Part shown: piece after piece, positions 8,692-18,274 of the stretch
Position numbering within the stretch: position 1 is the first letter of the stretch
How the letters are laid out: every line of letters begins with the position of its first letter
Source of the DNA: Ralstonia pickettii
Lineage (GTDB): Bacteria > Pseudomonadota > Gammaproteobacteria > Burkholderiales > Burkholderiaceae
Direction: 5' to 3'
Assembly: GCF_000607165.1 (NCBI RefSeq)
Contig: NZ_JFZG01000006.1
Location: 682,001-746,000, forward strand
DNA: 64,000 nucleotides
The notes under the pieces: generated by a model
Seen by the model: only the letters and a program-made list of their open reading frames with translations
Told to the model about the DNA's origin: nothing
Databases searched by the model: none
Made by a program: the position numbers and the translations under genes

Positions 8692-9504
8692 CTAGGCCTG
8701 ATTGGCGCGCCGATACTCCGCAGGCGCCTTGCCGACAAGGCGGCGGAAGTCACGCGTGAAATGGGCTTGGTCAAAGTAGCCAAGCCCGTGCGCAAGCTCA
8801 GCCAGATCCACACCCACGCCGTTGGCAAGCTGGTCCGCCGCCTCATGCAAGCGGTATCGGCGGATCACCCACTTGGGCGTCACACCCACATACTCCGAGA
8901 ACAATTGCTGCAGCGTGCGTTCGCTCATGCCGGCGCGCTCGGCCAAGTCGCGTACCTGGGTCAGACCTGCGTCCTGTTGCAGCGACTGCAAGATGCTGTG
9001 AATGCGCTCAACCTGTGGGTCCGGTGGCGGCAGCACGCGTAGCAGCAGCGTTTCTGCGGCAGACACCATGCCGGCGTCGTCAGGTGCGCCGAGCACCATC
9101 TCTTCTGCCTGCGCATCGCCAATGCCAAGCACATCGGAAACCGGCAGGGTCTTGTCGGTCAGCAAACGCACCGGCTTGCCGAAGAACGCGCGAAAGGCAC
9201 CGGGCCGCAAGCGCAGGCCGATCACGCGGCCCGTCTCCGCCAATGTGGTTTCGAACGCGCCCGACATCACGCCAAAGACGGCGGTCTGGCGACGGTCGAA
9301 CACCAGGTTGACGCACGGATACGGAAGCGTGCGCTGGGTGTACGGCGGCTGGCCGCGCAAGTCCCATTCAACGATCCAGTGGTGCTCGAGCACGCCGGCC
9401 AATGCATCACTCGGCTGATAGCGGTTCAGGCGGAAACGCTGGCGGAAGGCGAGCGGGTCGACCACGCCCTTTGGCTTGTCGGCAACGTCACGTAGATCGG
9501 TCAT
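8692..9504 (-). CDS. AraC-family transcriptional regulator with DUF6597-like N-terminal domain
   Basis: A 270-residue regulator. The N-terminal half begins near RLNRYQPSDALAGVLEHHWIV and includes LPYPCVNLVFD and GLRLRPGAFRAFFG, the cupin-like domain found in many AraC proteins of unknown ligand. The C-terminal HTH pair covers about residues 170-262 (RDLAERAGMSERTLQQLF, then YFDQAHFTRDFRRLVGKAPAEYR). The ATG at 9504 is used because the longer frame begins at a TTG (9564) and adds 20 non-conserved residues. It is divergent from the glutathione S-transferase gene at 9635, its most likely target by position. Confidence 0.85.
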   Translation of the reverse strand: MTDLRDVADKPKGVVDPLAFRQRFRLNRYQPSDALAGVLEHHWIVEWDLRGQPPYTQRTLPYPCVNLVFDRRQTAVFGVMSGAFETTLAETGRVIGLRLRPGAFRAFFGKPVRLLTDKTLPVSDVLGIGDAQAEEMVLGAPDDAGMVSAAETLLLRVLPPPDPQVERIHSILQSLQQDAGLTQVRDLAERAGMSERTLQQLFSEYVGVTPKWVIRRYRLHEAADQLANGVGVDLAELAHGLGYFDQAHFTRDFRRLVGKAPAEYRRANQA

Positions 9505-9634
9505 GGAAGCGGCGTCCGCGAAAACAATGCCGCGATGATGCACCGCCGCAGCGGATTTTTCCAAGACGGAGGCAAGCCTTGCGCCTACAGTGGCACTCTT
9601 TTCTCACCCGTATCCATCGAACACGGAGCCGACG

Positions 9635-10303
9635 ATGCCCCAAGACCGCCACCTGATCCTTTACCACTCGCCGCGCAGCCGCTCGCGGGGCGCGCGCATG
9701 CTGCTCGAAGAACTCGGCGCCGACTACGAGGTGCATGCCTTCGACCTGACCACGGGCCAGCACAGGACGCCTGAGTTTCTCGCGATGAACCCGCTTGGCA
9801 AGGTGCCGACACTACGCCATGGCGATGCGGTCATCACCGAGCAGGTGGCGGTGTATCTGTATGCGGCAGAGCTGTATCCGGAAGCCGGGCTGTCGCCAGC
9901 CGTGGGCGATCCGCTGCGCGGGCCGTACCTGCGATGGATGGCGTTCTACGGTTCGTGTTTCGAGCCCGCTGTCGTCGACCATTCAATGGGCCGCGCGCCC
10001 GCTGCGTATTCGACCTCACCCTATGGCGACTTCGATACCGTCATTGCCGCGATCAACGCACAGTTGGCCAAAGGGCCCTACTTCCTCGGCGAGCGCTTCA
10101 CGGCGGCAGACGTCCTCTGGGGCGCCGCATTGGACTGGATCACGATGTTCAAACTGATGCCCGAGACGCCCGTGGTGCGCGCGTATATCGACCGCATCCT
10201 GGCACGGCCTGCGGTCCAGCGCGCACGGGCAGCGGACCTCGCGCTGGCGGAAGAACAGGACAAGGCCAAGGCGGCCGCCAGTACGGCCGCTCCCCAGGCC
10301 TGA
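9635..10303 (+). CDS. glutathione S-transferase family protein
   Basis: A 222-residue cytosolic GST. The thioredoxin-like N-domain (residues 1-80) has LILYHSPRSRSRGARMLLEEL with a Ser-rich active-site segment, the cis-proline motif GKVPTL, and the glutathione-contacting pair near ITEQVAVYLYAAE. The helical C-domain holds YFLGERFTAADV, the N-capping box of the GST fold. Substrates are unknown; such enzymes conjugate glutathione to electrophiles. The ATG at 9635 follows ACGGAGCCGACG. The gene is divergent from an AraC regulator and ends 8 bases before a converging chemoreceptor gene. Confidence 0.88.
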   Translation: MPQDRHLILYHSPRSRSRGARMLLEELGADYEVHAFDLTTGQHRTPEFLAMNPLGKVPTLRHGDAVITEQVAVYLYAAELYPEAGLSPAVGDPLRGPYLRWMAFYGSCFEPAVVDHSMGRAPAAYSTSPYGDFDTVIAAINAQLAKGPYFLGERFTAADVLWGAALDWITMFKLMPETPVVRAYIDRILARPAVQRARAADLALAEEQDKAKAAASTAAPQA

Positions 10304-10310
10304 GCCCGAT

Positions 10311-12140
10311 TCAGTGCGACAGGCGGAACTGCCCCACGGCCTCGTTCAGGTTGAGGGCCTGTTCTTCCAGCGACTCCGCAGCGGCCGCGGCCTGCTCGAC
10401 CAGCGCGGCGTTCTGCTGCGTCACCTGGTCCATCTGGTTGACGGCCTGGTTGACCTGCTCGATGCCGCTGCTCTGCTCTTCCGACGCTGACGAAATCTCG
10501 CCCATGATGTCGGTCACGCGCTTCACCGCATCGACGATCTCTGCCATCGTCACGCCGGCCTGATCAACCAGCGCCGTGCCGTTGCTCACACGATCCACCG
10601 AGTCGTGAATCAGCGCCTTGATTTCCTTCGCCGCGCCCGCCGAGCGCTGCGCCAGGCTGCGCACTTCGCTGGCCACCACCGCAAAGCCGCGGCCTTGCTC
10701 GCCGGCCCGCGCGGCTTCCACCGCAGCGTTCAGCGCCAGGATGTTGGTCTGGAACGCAATGCTCTCGATCACGCCGATGATGTCGGCGATCTTCTTGCTG
10801 CTCTCGTTGATGCCGCCCATGGTTTGCACCACCTGGCCGACCACGTTGCCGCCGCGCGTGGCAACGTCCGACGCCGTCACGGCAAGCTGGCTGGCCTGAC
10901 GCGCGTTATCGGCGTTCTGCTTCACGATGCTCGTGAGCTCTTCCATGCTCGACGCGGTTTCTTCCAGCGAGCTGGCTTGCTCTTCCGTGCGCTGCGAGAG
11001 GTCTGCATTGCCAGCGGCAATTTCTTGCGCCGCCGAGCGCACCGAATCGCTGCCCAGGCGGATCTGCTGCATCACCGCCGTCAGCTTGTCGGCAAACGTA
11101 TTGAACGAGCGGGCGATCTGCGCGACTTCGTCTTCGCCATCCGACAGCAGACGCTTGGTGAGGTCACCGCTGCCCGAGCCGATGTCGTCCATGGCATCGC
11201 GGATCATCGACAGGCGGCGGAACGCACGCGAAGTCATTGCGCCGACGATGAGCGCCGCCACGATGGCCACGCCCACCAGCGCGCCAATCGACGTCATCAC
11301 CAGTGAGCGCATGCCGGCCGTGGCATCAGACTTGTCCAGCGCCACCACCAGGCCCCAGTCGGTGCCCTTCACGCCCTGGCGGTAGAGCAGCTTGGATGCG
11401 CCATCCACTGACACTTCCACCGGCTTCTCCGCCTGCGCCAGCGATGCCAGCGTGGCTTCGTTCAGCCCTGCCGACAGATCGGTCGCCGGCTTGAGCGTGA
11501 GCTTGTCATTCGGGTGCGCGACGATCTTGCCGGCCGCGTTGACGAGGAAGCCGAAGCTGGCCGGCGTCGGGTGAATGGCCTTGACGTTGGCGATTACGCT
11601 GTCCATCGCCACGTCGCCGCCAATCACGCCCTTGAGGGTACTGCCGTCCAGAATGGGCACCGCGAAGGTCACGACGAGCTGGCCGGTGCTGGCGCTCACG
11701 TACGGCGGCGTCACCACGGGCTTGCCGGCCTCCACCGCCTGCTTGTACCAGGGGCGCGCAGTCGGGTCATACGTGGGCGGAATGCCTTCGGGGTTCGAGA
11801 ATTTGTACGACTTGTCGGGGTAGCCGACATAGACGTTGATGAAGCCGCCAGCCTTGTGCACGGCCTTGAAAACCGGAATCGGGTCCGCAGACACTGCCAC
11901 GTCTTGCAGCGACACCATCATCTGCGTCTTGGACGCCACCCAGTCGTCGATGCCGGCGATGTGGCCGCGCGCGACGGACTGCAGGTTCTGGCGGATGGAC
12001 TCGTCGTTGTACGAACGCGTCACGAGATAGTTAAGACCGCCAGCGAAGGTCAATGCGCCGACCACGATGGCAACGCAGGTCAGCAAAATGCGAGTACGGA
12101 TGGATGCAAGCACGGTATGGTTTCCTACTACGAGGCCCAT
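10311..12140 (-). CDS. methyl-accepting chemotaxis protein with dCache sensor
   Basis: A 609-residue transmembrane chemoreceptor. TM1 is at about residues 17-40. The periplasmic dCache_1 region follows to about 280 and includes [19 protein letters not shown] and [20 protein letters not shown], a pattern common in amino-acid or amine sensors. TM2 lies near 281-303, then HAMP and a long signalling coiled coil with the conserved tip [20 protein letters not shown]. There is no C-terminal NWETF-type pentapeptide for CheR/CheB tethering. The start is uncertain: ATG 12140 is used, but GTG 12115 has an AGGA sequence nearby and also precedes TM1. No che genes adjoin. Confidence 0.9.
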   Translation of the reverse strand: MGLVVGNHTVLASIRTRILLTCVAIVVGALTFAGGLNYLVTRSYNDESIRQNLQSVARGHIAGIDDWVASKTQMMVSLQDVAVSADPIPVFKAVHKAGGFINVYVGYPDKSYKFSNPEGIPPTYDPTARPWYKQAVEAGKPVVTPPYVSASTGQLVVTFAVPILDGSTLKGVIGGDVAMDSVIANVKAIHPTPASFGFLVNAAGKIVAHPNDKLTLKPATDLSAGLNEATLASLAQAEKPVEVSVDGASKLLYRQGVKGTDWGLVVALDKSDATAGMRSLVMTSIGALVGVAIVAALIVGAMTSRAFRRLSMIRDAMDDIGSGSGDLTKRLLSDGEDEVAQIARSFNTFADKLTAVMQQIRLGSDSVRSAAQEIAAGNADLSQRTEEQASSLEETASSMEELTSIVKQNADNARQASQLAVTASDVATRGGNVVGQVVQTMGGINESSKKIADIIGVIESIAFQTNILALNAAVEAARAGEQGRGFAVVASEVRSLAQRSAGAAKEIKALIHDSVDRVSNGTALVDQAGVTMAEIVDAVKRVTDIMGEISSASEEQSSGIEQVNQAVNQMDQVTQQNAALVEQAAAAAESLEEQALNLNEAVGQFRLSH

Positions 12141-12346
12141 GGCAGGGATTCCACCATGTAAGGCATGCGGCACACGACCCTGTCGGCCTTGCCGTCGCAC
12201 AAGAAACGGCCGTCATAACGAAATCTGAAGTCTGATCTGCGTGACATGACTCCGCTATCACGTTGCCGGAGCAGGCAACGTTCTACAATCGCCCTCCCTA
12301 CGCTGCCCACGTCGGGCAGGCTCCACTTCAAAAAAAAGGAATGCGC

Positions 12347-13453
12347 ATGAAAACCAAAGCCGCCATCGCCTGGAAAGCCGGTGCTCCGCTCACCGTGGAA
12401 GAAGTCGACCTGCAAGGCCCGCGAGCCGGTGAGGTGCTCGTCGAGATCAAGGCGACCGGCATTTGCCATACCGATTACTACACGCTCTCGGGCGCCGACC
12501 CGGAGGGCATCTTCCCGGCAATCCTCGGCCATGAAGGCGCGGGCGTGGTGTTGGAGGTGGGCGCGGGGGTCACATCGTTGAAAGCCGGCGACCACGTGAT
12601 CCCGCTGTACACGCCGGAATGCCGTCAGTGCAAGTTCTGCCTGTCGCGCAAGACAAACCTGTGCCAGGCCATTCGCGCCACGCAGGGCAAGGGCCTGATG
12701 CCGGACGGCACGTCGCGCTTCTCGCTCGACGGCAAGCCGCTGTTCCACTACATGGGCACGTCCACGTTTGCCAACCACATCGTGGTGCCGGAGATTGCGC
12801 TGGCAAAGATCCGCCCCGATGCGCCGTTCGACAAGGTCTGCTACATCGGCTGCGGCGTCACCACGGGCGTGGGCGCGGTGGTCTACACGGCCAAGGTGGA
12901 ACCGGGCGCAAACGTGGTCGTGTTCGGCCTGGGCGGCATCGGCTTGAACGTGATCCAGGGCGCAAAGATGGTGGGCGCCGACAAGATCATCGGCGTGGAT
13001 CTGAACCCGGCACGCGAAGCCATGGCGCGCAAATTCGGCATGACGCACTTCATCAACCCGAATGATGTGGAAAACGTGGTCGACCACATCATCCAGCTCA
13101 CCGACGGCGGTGCGGATTACTCGTTCGAGTGCATCGGCAACACGAAGGTCATGCGTCAGGCGCTGGAGTGCTGCCACAAGGGCTGGGGCCAGTCGATCAT
13201 CATCGGCGTGGCCGAGGCCGGCGCGGAGATCAGCACGCGCCCGTTCCAGCTCGTGACCGGCCGTGAGTGGAAGGGTTCCGCCTTCGGTGGCGCACGTGGC
13301 CGCACGGACGTGCCGAAGATCGTCGACTGGTACATGGAAGGCAAGCTCAACATCGATGACCTCATCACGCACAGGCTGCCGCTGGAGCGCATCAACGAGG
13401 GCTTCGAGCTGATGAAGCGCGGTGAGTCGATCCGTTCTGTCGTGCTGTATTGA
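12347..13453 (+). CDS. frmA: S-(hydroxymethyl)glutathione dehydrogenase / class III alcohol dehydrogenase
   Basis: Oxidises S-hydroxymethylglutathione, formed spontaneously from formaldehyde and glutathione, to S-formylglutathione with NAD+; it can also reduce S-nitrosoglutathione. The 368-residue zinc medium-chain dehydrogenase has catalytic-zinc Cys40 in [15 protein letters not shown] at 61-66, and structural-zinc cysteines at 92, 95, 98 and 106. The nucleotide-binding glycines lie in [16 protein letters not shown]. The second of two close ATGs is chosen because AAGGA sits 6 bases before it, too close to the first (12341). The next gene encodes the hydrolase for its product, so the two form a formaldehyde-detoxification operon. 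No frmR-like regulator is adjacent. Confidence 0.96.
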   Translation: MKTKAAIAWKAGAPLTVEEVDLQGPRAGEVLVEIKATGICHTDYYTLSGADPEGIFPAILGHEGAGVVLEVGAGVTSLKAGDHVIPLYTPECRQCKFCLSRKTNLCQAIRATQGKGLMPDGTSRFSLDGKPLFHYMGTSTFANHIVVPEIALAKIRPDAPFDKVCYIGCGVTTGVGAVVYTAKVEPGANVVVFGLGGIGLNVIQGAKMVGADKIIGVDLNPAREAMARKFGMTHFINPNDVENVVDHIIQLTDGGADYSFECIGNTKVMRQALECCHKGWGQSIIIGVAEAGAEISTRPFQLVTGREWKGSAFGGARGRTDVPKIVDWYMEGKLNIDDLITHRLPLERINEGFELMKRGESIRSVVLY

Positions 13454-13475
13454 ACCTCGAGGACGGAGCCACGCA

Positions 13476-14339
13476 ATGACGATCCCGGTACCGGCACTTG
13501 AACTGCTTTCCGAGCATGCCTGCTTTGGCGGCGTGCAGCGCTTCTATCGGCATGCCTCGACGGCGATCGGGCTGCCGATGCGCTTCTCGGTCTACCTGCC
13601 GCCGCAGGCGTTGGAAGGCACGCGCTGCCCCGCGCTGTTCTATCTGGCGGGCCTGACGTGCACGGAAGAGACGTTTGCCATCAAGGCCGGTGCGCAACGC
13701 GTGGCAGCACGCGAAGGCCTCATCCTCATCGCGCCCGACACCAGCCCCCGCGACGCGAACATCCCCGGCGAAACCGATAGCTGGGATTTCGGCATCGCCG
13801 CCGGCTTCTACCTGGACGCCACGCAGGCGCCGTGGCGTGGGCATTACCGCATGGAAAGCTACATTGCCGACGAGCTGCACCACATCGCGCGCGTGGCCTT
13901 TCCGGTGGCGCCGGGGCGCATCGGCATCTTTGGGCATTCGATGGGCGGCCACGGCGCGTTGACGCTGGCCTTGCGCCATCGGGAGCGCTTTGCTTCGGTC
14001 TCCGCGTTTGCGCCCATCGCGCATCCGTCGGTGTGCCCGTGGGGCGTCAAGGCGTTCACCGGGTATCTCGGGGACGATCGCACCGCCTGGGCAGCGCACG
14101 ACGCCACGGAGTTGATGCGGCAGGCATCGTGCCCGTTCCCGGGCGGCATCTTGGTCGATCAGGGCGAGGCCGACAAATTCCTCGCAGAGCAGCTGTACCC
14201 GGATGACTTTGCCGCCGCGTGCGCTGCAGCCGGGCAGCCGCTGCAACTGCGCCGCCACCCGGGCTACGACCACGGCTACTACTTCATCGAGACCTTCATC
14301 GAAGACCACCTGCTGCATCACGCAGCACAACTGCGTTAG
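13476..14339 (+). CDS. fghA: S-formylglutathione hydrolase
   Basis: Hydrolyses S-formylglutathione to formate and glutathione, completing the pathway begun by the gene 22 bases upstream. It is a 287-residue alpha/beta hydrolase of the esterase D family. The nucleophile elbow is GHSMGG (Ser155), with the conserved FYLAGLTCTEETF near residue 60 and an acid/histidine pair expected in VDQGEADKF and YDHGYYFIETFIEDH. The length matches the family. It converges on a glycine-rich secreted-protein gene 24 bases away. Confidence 0.96.
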   Translation: MTIPVPALELLSEHACFGGVQRFYRHASTAIGLPMRFSVYLPPQALEGTRCPALFYLAGLTCTEETFAIKAGAQRVAAREGLILIAPDTSPRDANIPGETDSWDFGIAAGFYLDATQAPWRGHYRMESYIADELHHIARVAFPVAPGRIGIFGHSMGGHGALTLALRHRERFASVSAFAPIAHPSVCPWGVKAFTGYLGDDRTAWAAHDATELMRQASCPFPGGILVDQGEADKFLAEQLYPDDFAAACAAAGQPLQLRRHPGYDHGYYFIETFIEDHLLHHAAQLR

Positions 14340-14362
14340 CAGCAGGTAAATGCGGGGCCAGG

Positions 14363-14857
14363 CTAGCGGCTGCCGCCACCGGCACTGCCGCCCGCCGCCC
14401 CACCGGCGCCTCCGGTACCCGCACCGGCACCAGCGCCCCCTGAACCCGCAGCACCACCGCCACTACCGCTGCCCGGCGCACCCATCGACCCGCCCGTGCC
14501 TGGCGCGCCTACGCCCACTCCACCCGAGCCGCCGCCGGTTGCACTGCCCGTTGAATCGTTGGCACTGCCGCCATAGCCACCGCTCGAACCCGAGCGCATA
14601 TTGCCGGCGCGCCCTTGCTTACCGGTGGCGTTGCGGTTGCGGGTGGCATCCCGACCGCCGTTGGCCGAACTGCCGTTGACAGCGGTCCCCCCCGTGCCCG
14701 TTGCAGTTGCGCCGGTGTCGGCACCACCCGCCGGAGACATGCTGCTGCCGCCCGCCGTGCTGTTGGATTGGGCTGCCCCCGTTTGGGCATACGCCGCTGC
14801 AGTACCGCCCGCCAGCGCCAACGCGATGACGAGAGAAGATGCACGGAGATACGTCAT
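14363..14857 (-). CDS. secreted glycine-rich protein, function unknown
   Basis: A 164-residue protein with a clear Sec signal peptide (residues 1-25, cleavage after AAAYA in TAAAYAQTG). The mature part is almost entirely Gly, Ser, Ala, Thr and Asn and ends in runs such as GGAGAGAGTGG. It has no aromatic core and no cysteine, so it is probably disordered or surface-associated. The start is firm: ATG 14857 follows AAAGGAGC. I do not recognise a functional family. It is divergent from the pqi operon and convergent with fghA. The low complexity makes database matches unreliable. Confidence 0.7.
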   Translation of the reverse strand: MTYLRASSLVIALALAGGTAAAYAQTGAAQSNSTAGGSSMSPAGGADTGATATGTGGTAVNGSSANGGRDATRNRNATGKQGRAGNMRSGSSGGYGGSANDSTGSATGGGSGGVGVGAPGTGGSMGAPGSGSGGGAAGSGGAGAGAGTGGAGGAAGGSAGGGSR

Positions 14858-15000
14858 GAAATGCTCCTTTGAGGTTGAGAACATGCCCCTCCAAGGCAGC
14901 AAGGCCCGTTCCTCCGTCACGCCATGCAATATCGAGTGCGCCGATTGGCGGGATATTTGCTTCGGACCGTGCGTCAAAATGAGGAAGCCCGCACTCAGCT

Positions 15001-15025
15001 ATACATTCAACGGTGTATGTATAAT
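15001..15025 (+). promoter_or_regulatory. probable promoter of the pqi operon with overlapping dyad
   Basis: A consensus -10 hexamer TATAAT at 15020-15025 lies 84 bases before the pqiA1 start. No good -35 is present at the right distance. Instead an ATACA/TGTAT dyad (15001-15005 and 15014-15018) occupies the -35 to -10 spacer, which suggests an activator- or repressor-controlled promoter. Enterobacterial pqi genes are stress-inducible; the regulator here is unknown. Confidence 0.5.
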
Positions 15026-15108
15026 CGCCTGCCCCACTGTCGGTGTGCCGCTGCATGCTTCTGCAACGCTGGCGGCCCACCTTCAGCCCGACGATGGAGC
15101 TGTAAACC

Positions 15109-15873
15109 GTGAAATTCCCCTTCCCGCTGCCGCCGTCCTGGCGCGCAGCGGGCGACACCCCCGACGCCAAGGCCGCCCCTGTAGCCCAGCCCTTGCCTGG
15201 CGATCCAGATGCCTGGATCGCATGCGAGCACTGCGACACCCTGCATCGCCACGAAGTCATTGCGTTGGATGAAGAAGCGCATTGCACACGCTGCGGCGTC
15301 AAGCTGTACCGCAACCAGAGCGAGCGGCTCTCGGTACTGCTGCCGCTCGTGTTGACGGGCCTCATCGTCTACATCGTCGCCAATATCTTTCCGATTGCCG
15401 AGATGAACGGTGGCGGCAACCGGCACGCCACCACGCTGTGGGGCGCCATCGTGGCGCTGTACGACTACGACATGCTCTTCGCTGCCGTACTGGTGGCACT
15501 CACCACGGTTTTCTTCCCGCTGATGTACATGTCAGTGCTGGCGCCGCTGCTCATTGCGCGATTGCGTGGGCGGCAGCATCCGGCCGCGGCGCTGGTGCTG
15601 CGCACGGCGGCGCTGATCCGCCCGTGGGCGATGGTCGAGATCTTCATGCTGGGCGTAGTGGTAGCGCTCATCAAAGTGGCGCGCATGGTTTCGCTGGAAG
15701 CCGATGCGGGCTTGTGGGCGTTTGCTGCGCTCACCGTGTTCCTGACGGTGGCGTTGTCGATCGACCTGCGACCGTTCTGGCGCGAGATCGGGTTGACGCT
15801 GCCGCCAGGCTCACATGTCGACACGCCCACCGGCATGGACGCCGCCGCCCGCCCCGGCGAGGATCACCCATGA
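15109..15873 (+). CDS. pqiA: paraquat-inducible protein A, first half-size subunit
   Basis: An inner-membrane component of the Pqi intermembrane lipid-transport system. The 254-residue protein has one PqiA domain: a zinc-ribbon-like start with Cys39, Cys42, Cys59 and Cys62, then about four membrane helices (LLPLVLTGLIVYIVANIFPI near 76-95, and helices near 120, 170 and 205). E. coli PqiA carries two such domains in one chain; here they are encoded by consecutive genes. The start codon is GTG with GGAG about nine bases upstream. Its stop overlaps the next start as ATGA, so translation is probably coupled. Confidence 0.88.
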   Translation: MKFPFPLPPSWRAAGDTPDAKAAPVAQPLPGDPDAWIACEHCDTLHRHEVIALDEEAHCTRCGVKLYRNQSERLSVLLPLVLTGLIVYIVANIFPIAEMNGGGNRHATTLWGAIVALYDYDMLFAAVLVALTTVFFPLMYMSVLAPLLIARLRGRQHPAAALVLRTAALIRPWAMVEIFMLGVVVALIKVARMVSLEADAGLWAFAALTVFLTVALSIDLRPFWREIGLTLPPGSHVDTPTGMDAAARPGEDHP

Positions 15874-16634
15874 ACAGCGTCACTACCCCTGCACCGGCCC
15901 AACCGGCCCAACCGGCCCAACCGGCCCAACCGGCCCAAGAGGGTCGCCCGCTGCGGGCCGCCGCACACGGCCTGGTGACATGCGAGCGCTGCGGCCTGCT
16001 GGCACGCATGCCCCAAGCTTCGGCAGCCACGCAGGCGGTGCTCACACACGAAGACGCACCTAACGAGGCCGCCGCGGCGCCGGTCTGCCCGCGTTGCATG
16101 TCGCCCCTACACGTGCGCAAGCCCGACAGCCTGGCGCGCTGCTGGGCGCTGCTGATTGCGGCCGCTGCCATGTACCTACCCGCCAACCTGCTGCCCGTGA
16201 TGATTACCGACACCCTGCTCGGCACGCAGCAGGACACCATCATGAGCGGGATCGTCTACCTCTGGACGTCGGGCTCGTGGCACCTGGCCATCATCGTGTT
16301 CATCGCAAGCTTTCTGGTGCCGCTGGCCAAGCTCGGCATCCTGGCGGTGCTGTGCCTCTCGGTGCAGCAACGCTGGCGCTGGAACCCGCGACTGCGCACG
16401 CGCCTGTATGCGCTGGTCGAAATCATCGGCCGGTGGTCGATGCTCGATGTGTTTGTGGTGACACTGCTGGCAGGGCTCGTACATCTGTCGACGCTGGCCA
16501 TCATCAAGCCCGGCCCTGGTGTCGGCCCGTTTGCCGCCGTGGTGGTACTGACCATGTTCGCCGCCCGCTGTTTTGATCCCCGCCTGATCTGGGACGTCAT
16601 CGACGAGCCCGATCCTGAAGAGACCGATGTATGA
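15870..16634 (+). CDS. pqiA: paraquat-inducible protein A, second half-size subunit
   Basis: The second PqiA domain of the split system, 254 residues. An N-terminal tail holds five tandem Pro-Ala-Gln units (residues 9-23) encoded by exact 9-base repeats. A CxxC pair follows (Cys38/Cys41 and Cys73/Cys76), then four membrane helices starting at about residue 92, with the PqiA signature YLPANLLPVMITDTLLG. It starts at 15870 within the stop of the previous gene and ends overlapping pqiB by four bases. It probably pairs with the first PqiA protein in the membrane to support the MCE tunnel protein. Confidence 0.88.
   Translation: MNSVTTPAPAQPAQPAQPAQPAQEGRPLRAAAHGLVTCERCGLLARMPQASAATQAVLTHEDAPNEAAAAPVCPRCMSPLHVRKPDSLARCWALLIAAAAMYLPANLLPVMITDTLLGTQQDTIMSGIVYLWTSGSWHLAIIVFIASFLVPLAKLGILAVLCLSVQQRWRWNPRLRTRLYALVEIIGRWSMLDVFVVTLLAGLVHLSTLAIIKPGPGVGPFAAVVVLTMFAARCFDPRLIWDVIDEPDPEETDV
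15894..15938 (+). repeat. five exact tandem copies of a 9-bp unit in the second pqiA gene
   Basis: CCGGCCCAA repeats five times without error, encoding Pro-Ala-Gln units in the cytoplasmic N-terminal tail. The unit length keeps the reading frame, so gain or loss of copies would only change tail length. Confidence 0.9.
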
Positions 16635-18274
16635 CCGACCCCGTCGATAACGAAAACATCCCCGCGCCGCGCCGCACGAAGCGCAAGCGCTGGCTGCCCT
16701 CGCTGATCTGGCTGGTGCCGATCGTGGCACTGTTGGTGGGCGCCACGCTCATGGCGCGCGTGATCCTGGCGCGCGGCGCGCAAGTGACCGTCACATTCAG
16801 TTCGGCCGAGGGCATCGAAGCAGGCAAGACACGCGTGAAATTCAAGAGCGTCGATATCGGTGTGGTCAAGGCGGTGGGCCTCACCGACGACCGGTCTGGC
16901 GCCGTGGTGCTGATCGAACTCACCCACGACGGCAAGGCGTTCGCCGCGTCGGATACGCGCTTCTGGGTGGTGCGCCCGCGCGTGGCGGCCGGCAGCATCT
17001 CGGGGCTCGGCACGCTGCTCTCAGGAGCGTACATCGGCGTGGACGGCGGCCGCTCGCAGGAGAAGAAATCCACCTTCAAGGGGCTCGACACACCGCCGGC
17101 CATCTCCGCTGATGCGCCCGGCAAACAGTTCACGCTGCGCGCGCCCGACCTGGGCTCGCTCGATATCGGCGCGCCGGTGTATTTCCGCCGCGTGCGCGTG
17201 GGCCAGGTCACCGCCTATGACATCGACACCGACGGCAAGGGCGTGACGTTGCACATCTTCGTCAACGCGCCGTTCGACAAGTTTGTGGCACACGGCACGC
17301 GGTTCTGGAATGCCAGCGGCATCGACCTCAAGCTCGACGCCAACGGGTTGAAGGTCGATACGCAATCGCTGCTGACCGTGGCGCTGGGCGGCATCGCGTT
17401 CCAGACACCCGAAGAAGCCGATCACCAGCCGGCCGCCTCTGACGCCGAGTTCCAGCTCGTGCGCAACGAGACCATGGCACTGAAAGACCCCGAACACCTG
17501 TCGCAGACCGTGGTGATGTACTTCCACCGCTCGCTGCGCGGGCTCAACGTGGGTGCGCCGGTGGAATTCAAGGGCATCAACGTGGGCGAGATCAAGTCGA
17601 TCGGCATCCACTACAGCAAGAAGCGCCACGAGTTCGTGCTGCCCGTGACGGCCACGCTTTACCCCACGCGCTTCGGCATGGACATCCGCGACGACAACCC
17701 GCAGCACGCCGCCGAAGACGTCCGCACGCAGTTCGACGTGCTGGTGAAGAACGGCATGCGCGCACAGTTGAAGAGCGCGAGCCTGCTGACGGGCCAGCAG
17801 TTCGTGAACCTCGACTTCATTGACGCAGCCGACCGCGACAAGACCCCGCCGCGCTTCGGCATGCGCGATCGTGACGGCGCATATGTGTTCCCGACTGCCG
17901 ATAACCCGACTGACGACATCGAAGCGCAGATTGCCGGCATCGCCAAGAAACTCAACAAGGTGCCGTTCGAGCAGATCGGACAGGATGTTCACCGCACGCT
18001 GACGACGCTCGACGCCACGCTCAAGCAGACCGAGCAACTGGCCAAGACCGTCAACAGCGACCTCGCCCCGCAGATGAAGGAAACGCTGGCCGAGGCGCGC
18101 CGCACGCTCGATTCTGCGCGCCAGGTCTTCTCCGACGATGCCCCGCTGCAACGCAACGCGCGCGACACGCTGGAACAAGTGGCCAAGGCCGCCGCGTCTG
18201 TGCGCGTGCTGACCGATTATCTGGACCGCCACCCGGAAGCGCTGATCCGCGGCAAGGCAAAGGACGCGCAATGA
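16631..18274 (+). CDS. pqiB: intermembrane transport protein PqiB, MCE family
   Basis: A 547-residue periplasmic MCE protein anchored by one N-terminal helix (SLIWLVPIVALLVGATLMA, about residues 18-36). Three MCE/MlaD domains follow, at about 45-140, 160-230 and 290-390. Each begins with a VTFSSAEGIEAGKT- or GLNVGAPVEFKGI-type strand and carries the FKSVDIGVV-like turn. The C-terminal part (about 430-530) is predicted coiled coil and would build the tunnel across the periplasm. In E. coli PqiB forms a hexameric syringe-like lipid conduit. The order pqiA-pqiA-pqiB-pqiC with ATGA overlaps indicates one operon. Confidence 0.93.
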   Translation: MTDPVDNENIPAPRRTKRKRWLPSLIWLVPIVALLVGATLMARVILARGAQVTVTFSSAEGIEAGKTRVKFKSVDIGVVKAVGLTDDRSGAVVLIELTHDGKAFAASDTRFWVVRPRVAAGSISGLGTLLSGAYIGVDGGRSQEKKSTFKGLDTPPAISADAPGKQFTLRAPDLGSLDIGAPVYFRRVRVGQVTAYDIDTDGKGVTLHIFVNAPFDKFVAHGTRFWNASGIDLKLDANGLKVDTQSLLTVALGGIAFQTPEEADHQPAASDAEFQLVRNETMALKDPEHLSQTVVMYFHRSLRGLNVGAPVEFKGINVGEIKSIGIHYSKKRHEFVLPVTATLYPTRFGMDIRDDNPQHAAEDVRTQFDVLVKNGMRAQLKSASLLTGQQFVNLDFIDAADRDKTPPRFGMRDRDGAYVFPTADNPTDDIEAQIAGIAKKLNKVPFEQIGQDVHRTLTTLDATLKQTEQLAKTVNSDLAPQMKETLAEARRTLDSARQVFSDDAPLQRNARDTLEQVAKAAASVRVLTDYLDRHPEALIRGKAKDAQ

